NCBI GenBank assembly: GCA_020086605.1
Contig: JACBWW010000004.1
Coordinates: 46,748,141 to 46,812,140 of the forward strand
DNA length: 64,000 nucleotides
Direction: 5' to 3'
Source of the DNA: Lanius collurio
Lineage: Eukaryota > Chordata > Aves > Passeriformes > Laniidae
The notes under the pieces: generated by a model
Told to the model about the DNA's origin: nothing
The model's database searches: none
The model's input: only the letters and a program-made list of their open reading frames with translations
Part shown: in pieces, positions 1 to 12,500 of the stretch
How positions within the stretch are numbered: position 1 is the first letter of the stretch
How the letters are laid out: each line of letters starts with the position of its first letter
Made by a program: the position numbers and the translations under genes

Positions 1-3000
1 GCACTGTGAACAAATTTAAACTATTATATAATTTCTAATTGTTTAATTACAAAAGAAGCCATGTTTTATGTTTGTTATGGAAATCATAAGATTACAATAA
101 TGAAGGTACCTTTTTGTGAGTGAACTACTTATATTTTAAGAGATTAAATCAGTCTTGAGTATATTCTCCAGTCTTCAGTGTGGAATGTTGATTTCTGTTG
201 TGGGTTACTGTTGTTCTGATCATTCAGGTCTGTAATTGAAGTGGAAATGGTCTGTAATTTTTAGGGGTGGCATACCAAAAGTTTCTAAGTAGGTTGCCCT
301 GCGGTTGGGTGTAGTTTGGGACAGCATATGTTGTCTTACACTGCAGAATTATAGGCCATATGAAGCTTGCTTATTTACAGTAACATGCACACTGCCAAGG
401 CACATGGGTTTAAGGAGTTACAAATAGCTGTGTGAAGAATTGTAAGGCTGCTGAAGACATCACTTACATTGGAAAAGAGGCATTTCTTTCAGCTAGGATA
501 TGTGCACTCCCATGAAGGCCAATGATTTGAACAAACACTAAAATGATAAATTTCTGAAAAAATAGTGAGTTTTAATAGTCATAGAGTTGTACTGGAGTTA
601 ATTTGAACAAAAAACATTTCAAAGAGTTTCTGCAGTTTATACAAACAAATTTTATAATAAAGGGACACTTAGTTTAGTAAGTATCCTTGTTTGTTGTTCT
701 TGGCATGCAGATATTTCTAGATCTGTTTGTATACATAAAAGCATGTAGTGTTGAAGAACAAGGACATACCCTAAATATGGAATTTTATCAGAATGTTGTT
801 GTTTTACTCCCATCTTTAGAAATGAAGCAGTAATTTAATGAAGAATTTTAAAATTTTTTAGACTTTTAGAATTTTCTTGGCTAGTGGAAACTACGATGGT
901 CCTCCCTGCTGCTGCTAAGGAAAAGTGGAATCCTTGTTTGTGTAGCTGAATAAGGTGCTTGGACAAAAAGGTGAATGTTGGTGTTCCAGGAGGAGCCTGC
1001 ACCATACTTTCTGTCTAGGTCACAGTCTCTGGTGTCCAGGGCTTATTCTTCTGTTTTATATGGTGGCTGTATTGTAAAGGATAGAGGAGAATTATCAAAT
1101 TGGTTCATGTTAAAGTGAATTTTACTTCTGGTTCTTACTGAAGTGTTTTTTCCTTTTAAAGATAACATTGCGATTCTCACCAAGTTCAAGCCATCACGGT
1201 CAGAAGGTATTGTACTAACTAGTGTTTTACCTTCCTCCCTTTTGTCTGTGTCCTATATCCTTTTCTATTTTTTTTTCTGCTGGGAGCTTCTTGGAAATCA
1301 GACTTCGGTTAATGTGAGTTATCGGTACCACATATGAGCCTTTTGCAATGTGATTTGCAAGTCAATTGTCGGCTATCTGTTGGCAGCTCTCCTGGTTAAG
1401 ATTTAATTGGGCATTTCCATCGCTGGTGCTTGGTGCAGTTCTGGGATGAGGGCCTCTTTACCCCTTCCTACATGATCTGGGTGTGCGTTGCTTGTGCTGC
1501 TCTTGTTCAGGAATCTGATTAGATGTTTTACAAGGAGTGAATATACTAAGTATGTTGTACTTTTCAGTTAATGTACGTTTTACCTTCTCTTTTTACCTTC
1601 TCACATGCTGCTCTAGGGTATTCAGGTTTATTTCAGTGGAATAGAGATACCAAAAGGATTTCCTTCCACAAGTTGCATATGTAATCAGCTATGGTACTGA
1701 GAAAGCATTTAAAATGTGGAACTCTGAATTATATTTGTTTTGAGGTTAGACTTTCACAACTACAGAGAGGATAAAATCCAGAAAAAAACCCACACAAAAG
1801 CTGTTACAGGCCATTGAATCAGTTCAAGTTCCCTCAGCAGCATAGATAATTGAATGTTCCTGCTGCAGGGACAAGGTGTCAGACTGTTCCTGGCCTGGAA
1901 CTGGAGAGTTGTGTGACAAAATGTTTGGGCTTTCTGCTCTTAGACCCTGGGCTCATACCTTTGGCCAAGTCTGCAGTAAGCCAGCTGCCTCCCAGGGCTT
2001 TAGGCAGCACAGGTAGCAGAGCGTGGTGGGGATGCTCCTGTTCTTTATCCTGGTGTTCAGATTGTAGCTACTAATACAGGTTTTCGAAGTGTAGTTTGCT
2101 TTAGCAGAATAGCATGCAACAATATTATGTGTCTTGGCATTCAGAAACTTATTTGTTATATTTTACATACCATTGCCTGGTTTCTCATCACATATATGGT
2201 TATAAAGTACAGGACCATTTTCTGTAAGTGACCTTAGAAAAAAAAAGTGTAGGAAACATAATGCTCTCAAGCTGTGCCTAAGTAGCTTATTATGTATTTT
2301 TGAAGAACCAGTTTATATCCTGCCTGGATGCAATTTTGATGTCAAATATTTGCAGATTGCAAAAAGAAAAGTAGGCTTGTTTTATTGGCAGAAATAGTCT
2401 AACTGTAGTTGTCTTGACAGTGGTCCAGCGTCCAGTCTAAGCTATACTCAGCAATGTTTCCTTAAGGGAGAAAGAAGTAAGATGAATCCTCTTTTCTGAA
2501 AGAAAGACACACTGTTTTTAGGTGCATGGTCTAGATTTTGATCAGCTGTTTTCAAAACTGCTTATCCTTTTCCATTGGTGGTAGAGTGATTTAGATGCCT
2601 GATTTAAGAGATTGATCTGCCTAATCAGCAGAGAGATGGTTGTTTACAAAAAGTTATTGGAGCAGGAGCCTAGCTTATGGGCTCAGAGTTGCTCTCCAAA
2701 GGAAACTGGTGACACTAAGTTCAGAGGCACAAGCCCAGCCAGCATCTCGATCCAGTTTAAGATTATGAAGGTACAAAATAGGGTTTTCCTTCTAGCATTA
2801 ACAATTTAGTAACAGTGTCTTTTGTGAAATGACTTTATTTGTGGGTAAGTCATGTTGGAGTTTGCTACTATTGTTAAAATGAAGGCAGGGGTTTTTATTT
2901 GGTTTGTTTTATTGTTGTTTTTTTGGAGATGGGTTTTTTTAGGGTTTGTTTGTGTCCTAAAGAAGAAGCTTGTAATTAAGTTCATATTACTGTTCTTGGT

Positions 3001-3459
3001 CCTGTTATCATATCTCCATTACGTGGGCATTTGTAATCTTGAGGTTTTGCATCATTGACCCCTTAGCAAGAAACCACACCCTAATTTGATTTCCATAGGT
3101 AATTGAAATTCCATAACTGAGGCAGCAAAGCTCTAGGTGTGAGACCCTCTTAGACCTAGCAGATATTTGAGACAAGAAGGATACATGATGACAACAGATT
3201 TTTTTCTGTCACAGTTGAAAATACGTTTCTGTGAATGCAAGGTTACGCCAAGGTAGTACAGACTGAGTATATTGTGTCTTGCAGCATTTTTTCCCCTCCA
3301 AAGAAAAATTCTTGAAGATTTTATGTATTATAAATGTTACTTTCCATCTTTTGCTTGTTCATAGTTCCATGCCTTCAAGGTCCACATCATTTTCAGGTAC
3401 AACAATATTTTTAAAAAATGGAATGTATTTATGTGAATCTCTTTTTCAATGTTCCTTAG
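1..3459. other. Probable ANO5 intron 1; no gene seen
   Basis: AT-rich, CpG-poor sequence with only short chance reading frames. I looked for the first ANO5 coding exon (start codon plus about 13 codons in the human gene) and did not find a convincing one. The exon at 3460 begins inside a codon, so at least one coding exon must lie upstream, presumably before the window. No recognisable repeat, promoter or RNA gene was seen here. Confidence 0.5.
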
Positions 3460-3530
3460 GGGAAGAATGCAATGGACCTTTAAGTGAAACTATTTCAACT
3501 GCAGGATCAGAAATCCCAAGCAGCTCTGAG
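3460..3530 (+). CDS. ANO5: ANO5 coding exon 2 (N-terminal, weakly conserved)
   Basis: A 71-bp exon between a TTCCTTAG acceptor and a GAG/GTAAGG donor. It starts with two bases finishing a codon and ends at a codon boundary. Only one frame is open, reading [14 protein letters not shown] and ending PSSSE. The human second coding exon begins in the same phase and also starts Gly-Glu. The rest of this cytoplasmic N-terminus is poorly conserved in the family, so the assignment rests on splice sites, phase and position. A human-like exon 3 was not identified downstream. Confidence 0.6.
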
Positions 3531-6500
3531 GTAAGGTACAGTACAAATGGTGTTAGTTAATGTACTACTTGGTAGGAAGGAAGAAAAATGGTTGCTGTGA
3601 AAAAGACAATTAGTTATCAAAACTAGTATTTCTTTTTAGGTTGACTTATACCTCATTTTTATCCATGTAAAGCTTTTCTTCCTGTATTGTTTTGAAAGAG
3701 CAAAACCATGAATATGACATGACACTCACTGACTGACTAACCAGTATTAGTGCTACAACACAGTAGTGGTCGAAAACACTATGGGCTTAATGGTGTTTCC
3801 TGTATCAGTCTTGAAATGAGAATCACATGATCTTTAAATGTTTTGAGAATTGAAAACCAGTATGTTTCTGCACAAACCAAACGCTTTGTTTTGTGCTGCT
3901 ATCATATTGCTGGCTTGCTGGGGAAATCAAGGCCCACTAGAGTTCCACTGCTCTAGGAACCTTGTGAGAGTGCAGCAAGATTCATGAGAAAGTGAATGAA
4001 GATTTGAGTTACTAGAGTATACCTCATCATATGCAATATGAAAAGCATCATCAGCTATAAATTTTTCACAGTACCTCATTGCTTAATGTGTACAGTACAC
4101 AATGTCTTGAAGAGGTAGCAAGGTGTGGGCAGTGTTCAGTAGAGAGACTGGTTCAAAACGAATATTGAAATTACGTGATCTTTACATTGGTATTTTATTT
4201 TCATTCCTATTGTCTGATTTCTTTATTGTTGTTACACGCTTAGAGGAAGATAGGAAGTTTAGATAGGAAAAGAAACAGCTCTTCTGTCGAAATAGGGTCT
4301 TATACTGGCCATGGGCACTGATCAGAAATGATGTCTGTTGAATTGAATGTTGAAAAACTGCAGCTGTTCTGCTGAGCTTCTTAAAATTAAAACATGTCTT
4401 CAGTGTCCTCTAAGGGCCAAATCTGGAGATGATGACACGAAGACAGAACTCAGAAGGGCTTCCTAGATTAAACAGATCTTTGTCTTCTTAGAGCATGCAG
4501 CCATATCATCCCAATGTTTTCATAAATTGACCTGTTCCATTTAAAAATTTATTCATATGTTCACCCTATTCCCTTCTGAATCTGTTGTGGGAGTTGTAAT
4601 CATCTTTTTTTCCAGGAAAATTTTCAGTGAGCAGCCATATCAAATGGTTCACTGAACAAAGGGCATCATACCATAATAAGCTGATTCTGAGCTTCTTTAC
4701 TGGTGTCTCTGAGTGGATGGAGATGACCTATTTCACCAAAGCTTGGAAGAAGTCACTTCATGACTTAGGATGTATGAAAAGGCACAAAACATGGGAGAAA
4801 GAGTGCAACATGTGTCATATATGTAGAGACATGGGATTTGAACCTTACTTGAAGGATGAAAGATTCATGATGGGGTGGGAAAGTAGGAGGCTTTGATCTT
4901 CAGTCCGTTCAGTACATTTGTGTCTGGGAAATATATGTCTGGTTACCCTCTCAAAAATTTCTCCTTGGTAACTTCATGCAGCGTTTTCTCTTGTTTTCTA
5001 CTTACATGTTTCCTTACGTAATTATTTTTCTTCATACTTTGTTATTAAATATCACAAAGCATTTTCATATTAGCAGTATCAGGAAGTAGCTGATAACTTG
5101 GGGGTTTTGTTTTGTTGTTTTCATTGCTTCCTGTGAGACAGCGTGTTTGGCCTTTGTTTCTGCAGATCAGCTGGTTATCTGATGTTTGCTTACATTTAAG
5201 TTAGTACTTTTCTGTGCTTTGTCCTATCCCAGCATGGTTTCTCCTCCTTCTGCTGAGACCCTCCTGAGCTCAGGTCTATATGCTTTGTTGTTGTTTTGAC
5301 AGGTAGCACATTTCTCTATTTTATGATTTTACCTCTGTGATAGGTTGGTAATTTTCTTGTCACTTAACAATATTTCTGCAGTTAAAAAATATGTTTGGAA
5401 TTCCTAAACCAATTTAAGTCAAGTAATTTTAAAACAGAAATGGAATTAATGAAAAAACATTGGGAAAGAGTTAAATGAACTTTCATTCAAGTCACTACTT
5501 CATTATGCTCAGGCTGTCTTTTCTTTTGGAAGAGGAAAAACATAATGTCCAGCAACAGCATGCTTCTGTTCAGCAGCACAGAAAAAAAGCTAAGCGAAAG
5601 CTAAGTTGATTTAGCAACAGAGGAGGGAAAAAATAAATCTAGATTTAATATGGAGAGCAGAAACACTACCCATCCATAATTCAGTGGTTGGGGGGTTTTG
5701 GGGGTTTGGGTTTTTTGGTTTTTTTCCTTTCTTTTGTAATCTGAAAAGGAGTATGTGATTTGGATGAAAGGAATGTTGGAAGTAAAACAAAAAGTGAAGA
5801 ACAATCTGTAATGAATCCTGCCAGCTTATATACAAAAGCTGGATGAAGTCCAGGGCTCAAAAAGCATTGGTGCACCAATCAGTGGTGCATTTGGTCCTTC
5901 ACAATTTTACATTCTTGCCTATTTCACTCTGGATTTTTTTCTGGTTTTTTTGCTTCTTCTTGAGTCTCCTTATTTTTTTGTTCTTTAATTCCCCACAGAG
6001 ACAAAAGAAATAAAATCACTTGGACTTCATCAGCTTTTCATATTCCAAGACTTATAGCATAAATAATTTCTAGATGCTTTGTCATGCAGGGAGGCAAGGA
6101 GATACTTTCCCCAGACAGCAGACTGGAGAGGGGGGAGAAAAAAGGATATAATAGGGATATTTTCAAATAAGTGCTGCAATGGGGACCGCTTCAAATTAAT
6201 GTCCTGGTTAAATCAGTAATACAGACAGCCACTTCTGTGAGGGATAGGCAGCTGTCTTAAGAGAATCCCTGCACAGAATCTACCTGAATCAATCTTTATG
6301 GAGTTCTTGTTCCAAGAAATACATAAATGCCTCTGAAAGTCCTTTCAAGCAAATTGGAAAAATGAATGAAATAAAACCTGAGAGTTTGTTTTCCTCTATG
6401 CTTTTTGTGCAGAGAGAGCATGAGAAGAATATACAATGGTGTGTCTGCTCAGGGATTGTAATTAGTTGTTCAGGTTACCAAGTAAATGAAGATGAAACAC

Positions 6501-9500
6501 ATTGACAAAATAGAGTTCCTGTGCCTAAGAGGAAAGAAGATAACTCAGTTAATTCAAGATTGGAAGAAAGGTTAAAAAATTGAATTTTTATTACGTTTTC
6601 TAATAGTAAAAGTTCAGGCCATTCAAATGGGATAAATATAAAATTAGTACAGCTTTTGTGCAAAATCGAATGATTGGTTTGTAGTTTATCAACATCTGTA
6701 GATGTCCATCTGTCCAGAGGACTATTTGTTATTCTAGTTAAGAAGTACAAAGTAATTTAAAATATTTGCTTTGTATGCATGTGGACTCTGCCTCTTAAAA
6801 GGCAGGTGACTGCACTACTCTGAGTAAGACTGCAGGAATTGTGCCCTATTCCACCTGTAAGAAGGTAGGAATTGATTTTGCACAGTTACACATTGAAGTT
6901 TTACCTTTCTGTTAATTTCAGACCAGTGAAATGCTTACTAAAAATTTCTGTTAGTCCAGATTTTCCATAATGTAACTTGATCATAAGAGAATCTGAGAAC
7001 AAGCTGTCTTTAAGACAGATTAGCAGAAGTAAATTGGCAGAGCTCCATCAAATTTATTAAAGCAATGCATTTTACCACAGTTAGGGCTTGACTGATAGAT
7101 TATTGTCTTTTTCTTAGAGCAGCAGGTGCTGCAGGTGTTCTAAATTAATTGGTAGGGTTTTTTTTCTGAAGAAACACCATCATAATGTGCATTACTTTTC
7201 ATGCTTGTTAGTTTTTCAATTCAGACTGGTGGATCTTCAAGTAGAGAAACATAAAATACCATTATTAATATTGCAAAGATGGACCAAATTGATTTCAAAA
7301 TCTAGAAAGAAGTACAAAAAGACTTCTTCCAAGTCTAACAAAAACACATGAGGGCACACATTTTGGGGAGACACAGAGTGCATTAAAGACTCAAGAGAGG
7401 GGATTCCAGAGTAAGAGGGACCAGCCCAACATTGCTGCCACAACTGCCAACTTTCTCAGTTTTCATCTCAACAAGATTGGATTATTTCAGTTGATTCTAG
7501 TTTTGCATGTCACCTGTTACCAACATTGGAGCCCCTTTGTGCTGTACACAGACTTTGGCATATCATGAAAAAGTGGTGTGTTTCTATCCAAGAACTTGAA
7601 ATGTGCAGGAGGAGGTGTGAGCACCAGTTTAAAAATAGTTACTCCTAATGACTTGAGCTAATTAATTTCTGACAGTTAAACTGAGCAGGGTAAGATGCCA
7701 TGACTAACCGGAAAGCATTTCACAGAATGCATAGGAATGTACAAAGGCCTCTGCCAGCTGTGTGTGTTTACCTCACAGCTTAGTGTTTCACTAAATGTAT
7801 TAACATTTTGTCTCTGAGTGAAGCAGTGTGGGCAGTGAGGAGCAGTGGGTGGCTAAAGCCTGTATGTACATCTAACCATGGAGGAGGTGGGGAGCAGTGA
7901 GTGGGAGGAGTATGGGAGGGAGAGGCTGGATGAAAGCAGATGGAAGGGTACCACTGTGGATGGGGGAGAATGTGTGCCATGGACAGGTCAGGAGCCATAG
8001 GGCAGCACTGAAAAGCAAGGCTGTGCTTTCATCGATGTTCAGTTTGGACAGTACTTTACATGGCAAGTATTTACGGTGTATAATTGGAGAAAAACTTTCC
8101 ACTCAAGCATCTCAGCCCTTAGTTCTCTACTAAAAGTGCAAGTTTTTCCGGTAGCATCAGTGATAGGAGGATTAGACATCTAAACCCAATCCAGACTATT
8201 TTACAGTAAGAGCACAGTGCAGCTATTCATATTTGCATTGTTTCTCAGGGGGATTCCTTGCCAAAAGCCAGATTGATCTTTCTGTTTATTTTACTGCATT
8301 GTGAAAAGGACATTGTTGATTTACTTAGATAAGCAAATACCCAGAGATGGCATCATTAAAAAGGAATGTAAAGATGCATGTACGTATTACTTGATTACTA
8401 GAACAGGAATGGACCTCAGTGGTTTCCCTCAAGAAAAGTTGTATTAAAAGTAAAAAATATTATTTAAAAATTAAACGACAGTACTTTATGAAAATCATAT
8501 TTAGGGTAAAAAACTTTCTGAAACATTACAACTCTAAACTAGTAAATGATACTACCATAATAAAATGCTGTTAATATTCTACTTCTACTGAAAATTAATT
8601 TAATTCCACAGAGAAGTATTGTGTTTTCATAATGGACTTGCACTGTTTGGTTCCACTGTTTAATTCTGTCTGTGGTTTGTGTTCAAAGCACACAAAAGCA
8701 AAACAAAACAGAAGTGTGATAAGTTATTGACTAATGGAATTAGATATTGAGAAACTGCTGAGGTATTGTAAACCATTATTCATTCCAATAGCAGCACCTG
8801 ATCTCAAACCCCATCACTGCTGCAAAGGCCATGGCAGTGGGCCAGGACCCCAGAGAAGTGATGGCCATGTGTGTAGGGTAACTGTGCTCTGCAGAGGCCT
8901 CTGCTCCTGGTGTTCCTGTCATACCTGTGTGGGGTGTGGCCTGAGGATGTAGCAGCAGCCTCCACAGCAACACAGGGAAACAGTGAGCGCCCAGATCTTG
9001 TACAGTTAAAATCGGGGTAGGGCCTCACTGGTGTGGGTCAGAAGCTGGGAAACCCTCACTAGTCTCATTAGGCATAACTGCAATTACTGGTAATAATTTA
9101 CCTTGTCTACACTGTAAGGTAAAGGATTTGTCTGCTTGCATTTGTTTTTGTTCAGTGTCTTCTGTATAATTTGAGTTTGTATTTAAAAAATAGCCAAGTA
9201 AGGGGCAGTGCAGTTGTTCTGAATGCAAGCACAGCCATCTATGCTGCGTACATTTTCTCTCTTTGATATCAAAATAAATGAGAATACTATTAACAGTTGT
9301 TCTTCATCAGTTTATAAACAGTAATCTATCTGTACTAACTTCAGACTGTATTTTTTCTAATGGAAATGATGAGGAATACTGTTTAACTCTTATCAAAAAT
9401 TGTAATTATTAATGCTTAAAAATCATTATGGACCATGTAAAAGTTGGTGCTGTAGGCTAGAGACCAGGCTCCTCTGAGGAAGTAGAGTTTGGTTTAAACT

Positions 9501-12500
9501 CTTGACTATCTCGACTAAAAATCCATCTGTCACTCAGAAGAGCTTTTCAGCAACTTAAAGCAGGAACTACACTCTTTCTTCTGAATTAGCCTTTAATTTT
9601 AAAGCATCCTTTGCATCATTGCTAACAGCATTATGTTTTTCCCATGATGCCACTGGCAGGGCCTAAACAGCACTGAGACTACTTTACTCATCCCTGAACA
9701 TCAAGTGGTAAGCAGTAAGAAGTATTCATGCTTCCTTGCATGAATTTGTGTGGTGTCTTCTATTACAGTATGCCAAAACATCCCTCACCAGAAAATTTTC
9801 CAGTTTCAAAGATGCCATCCTTCTAAAAACAATTTTTACTAGCTTATAAAAATGAATGTGGTTTTGCATTTATTCCTGGTCATGACTTAAAAGATAAATT
9901 GAAGCAAATAAAAAGAATAATAGACAAAATTGAAAAGTTAAGATTGGTGGAGAAAACTGGAAAGTTTGCTTTTTTATCATTGTTTTGGTTTGATGGGATA
10001 TAGGGTGTATTCTGACTCTGGTGTTATTAACAAATAATATGGAATTCTTTTTTATCATGATGGCCTGAGGGCTCTGTGAGTCAGCATGATACTTTAAAAT
10101 GTTTTAAAGAGCAAGAAACAAACACTGACATCATGTGAAATATGTTACCTCTTTTTTTTTATTGTAGTAAATAATAAGGAAAGGCTCAGAATAGCCACTT
10201 ACTGAAATTCACAGCAAGATAACTATATAAATTCTCAAATGTATCAGAAGACTTAAAATAATCATTATTGGTTTCTGGAGAAAAAGCATGAAAAGTCATT
10301 TAAAATAACTGAAGAAGTACATGCTGAGGTGTATTAAAACTGTCTGCTTGCTTACTTTGGGCTCTGGTGTCTTCCATTAACACGTACGCTCTCCTAGCTT
10401 ACTTTTTATTTTTCTTTGTTCTGTTCTTGTCTAATATATTCTTTTATCCAGGGAGGCTTTTTATGTGCATTTATATTTCAGTGCAAATATCTTGGTGTCT
10501 TAAACTGCTTTGAAATGCATGTTTTCAAGCTTTCAGATTTTAATGTGGTTCAAAATTGAAACATCAGTGAAGGTGAAAAAAGCAGCTTGCAAGTTTTAGC
10601 TACAAGAAATACATGAGATTTTGTGTTTCTTTGGATGGGAAAGGTTGTAGTTTTTATATAGCCTGCATGAAGTATAACTGGAACCTGGGATGGGTAGTGT
10701 TAAGAGTGTAGTTAATACACGTCTTTAAATTGAGTAAGCTCTTCAGTTGCATGGATCCCTTCAAGGCAGAATAAGGATGAGAACTGCATGGACAGGGACT
10801 CTGGTAAAATGGGAACTAAGTGCATAAACCAGAAATTTGCCATTTTGATTTTCAGGAGAGTATCTGTATATTTTTGTATGTTCTGTAAATGTATTTCTGG
10901 GAACATTTTAGTTTTGGAAATGCATTTATATCATTTAGATATGTATTAATAAAGTTATATTTAAGTTCATGTATATGTATAAATATATATATATTCATAT
11001 ATAGCATAGCAGCACTTTAATCCATGTGTTTTTCCTTCAGCATGTTTTAAGTCAGTGAAAAGGAGGAGTGTATAAATATTCCATGCAAACTGGAGATCTA
11101 AGTGAAGGCGATAACTTTAAGCCACTGAATGTTTCCTACCTTTTCAGTTATGGAGGCTTTTCTTGTATTTTGATTCAGCTTTCAAAATGTGTATTTTTGT
11201 CCATTCCTGTATTCTGAAAGTTTTTTGTGCCACGGATTGCTAGTACATAAACTACCTAGTTGCTTTTTAATGTAGTTCTTTGGGGGTTTTATAGACTGTC
11301 TGTTTTAAATCTACCTTGCCTGTGTGATTATTAAAGGTATGCAGTTAATAAAATAAATATTTTCTTTGTAGACTGTTATCTTGTAAGCCAGCAAAATGTT
11401 ACAAATGAATTTAATGTTGTAATTTCAGGTATGTTTTTGCCTAGTGATGTAGGACTGTGATAATGTAATGCCTTGATGTGCTTATGGGGACCATAAAAAC
11501 CATTCCATAGTATTAACGTAACCTCTCATCTTTCCTGTTAGTCACAGCCAGTGGTGTTTCCCTGTGCTGTAAGTACTGAAGCTAATGGGTTCCTCCACCT
11601 CCAGTTGGTATTGGTTACTGCTTTGTTACTGAAAATGCTGCTCTTAGACCACCTTCCCACAAAAAAGATAGAAGATACAAAAGCAGAAGGGGAAGGGTGC
11701 TCAGGTCTGAACTTGCAGTCCCAGCTCTGTGGGGTTGGACACTTAGGAAACCTTGAGGTCCAAGGCACTGAATTTGGGAAGGGTGTGTCTGAACATGGGC
11801 CCTAAGGGACTTACAGTTTTCTGACTGAATAATATTCTGAAAAGTATTGGTCTAGGACAAGTTTCCCTGTCTTTGAAGCATGGACATAGAACGGGCTGGG
11901 ATATTTAGTGGCAGAGTGTATTTGGAGGAAGATCCCATGCCTACAAGGTGAGAGCTGTGCTAAGTGACTTGTAAAGACCCATTTCCTCTTGGGTGGATAA
12001 CCAGAAATAGAAACCCCTCAGAGTTCCATAAAAACATACGGGATTAAATAATTCAGGTATAATCTGCAAAACATATTTGTTTTTCGGGCACTGTGATACC
12101 ACTAACCCATCAAGGGGTAGCTGTCCACACTGCCCAAGGCCCACTGTCGGTGTGCCATGGTGGGCCAGTGAAGCCACAGCGACATTCAGCACAGTGCTCG
12201 TGGCTCAGCTTCAGCCCACAGTGGTTTCTCTGTGCCAGTGTTAGAGGTTGCTGCACTCCAGCAGCTGCTTTGCACTCCCCAGCTCACCGTGTCCTGCTGT
12301 TTGCCTTGGCCCTGGCGAGGCGTCTCAGAGGCACCTGTGGAGCGGGGCAGCCAAGGGCTCCTCAGCAGGCATTCAGCAGCACTGGCCAGTCTTGGTGGAT
12401 GTGAATGTTGTGTGGGGCTGCCAGCCAGCATTTACACACTGTGCTCAAACCAGTCTGGGCAGAACCGTGGGCTCTTACAGCCTTACTTCATCTTGGGCTG

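Noticed and set aside
1171..1206. Possible exon flanked by TTTTAAAG and GTATTG
   Set aside because: The donor is weak, the encoded residues do not resemble the ANO5 N-terminus, and the phase does not fit the exon at 3460.
4627..4896. 89-codon plus frame with several Cys/His residues
   Set aside because: No recognisable zinc-finger spacing, no splice context, and length expected by chance in an intron of this size.
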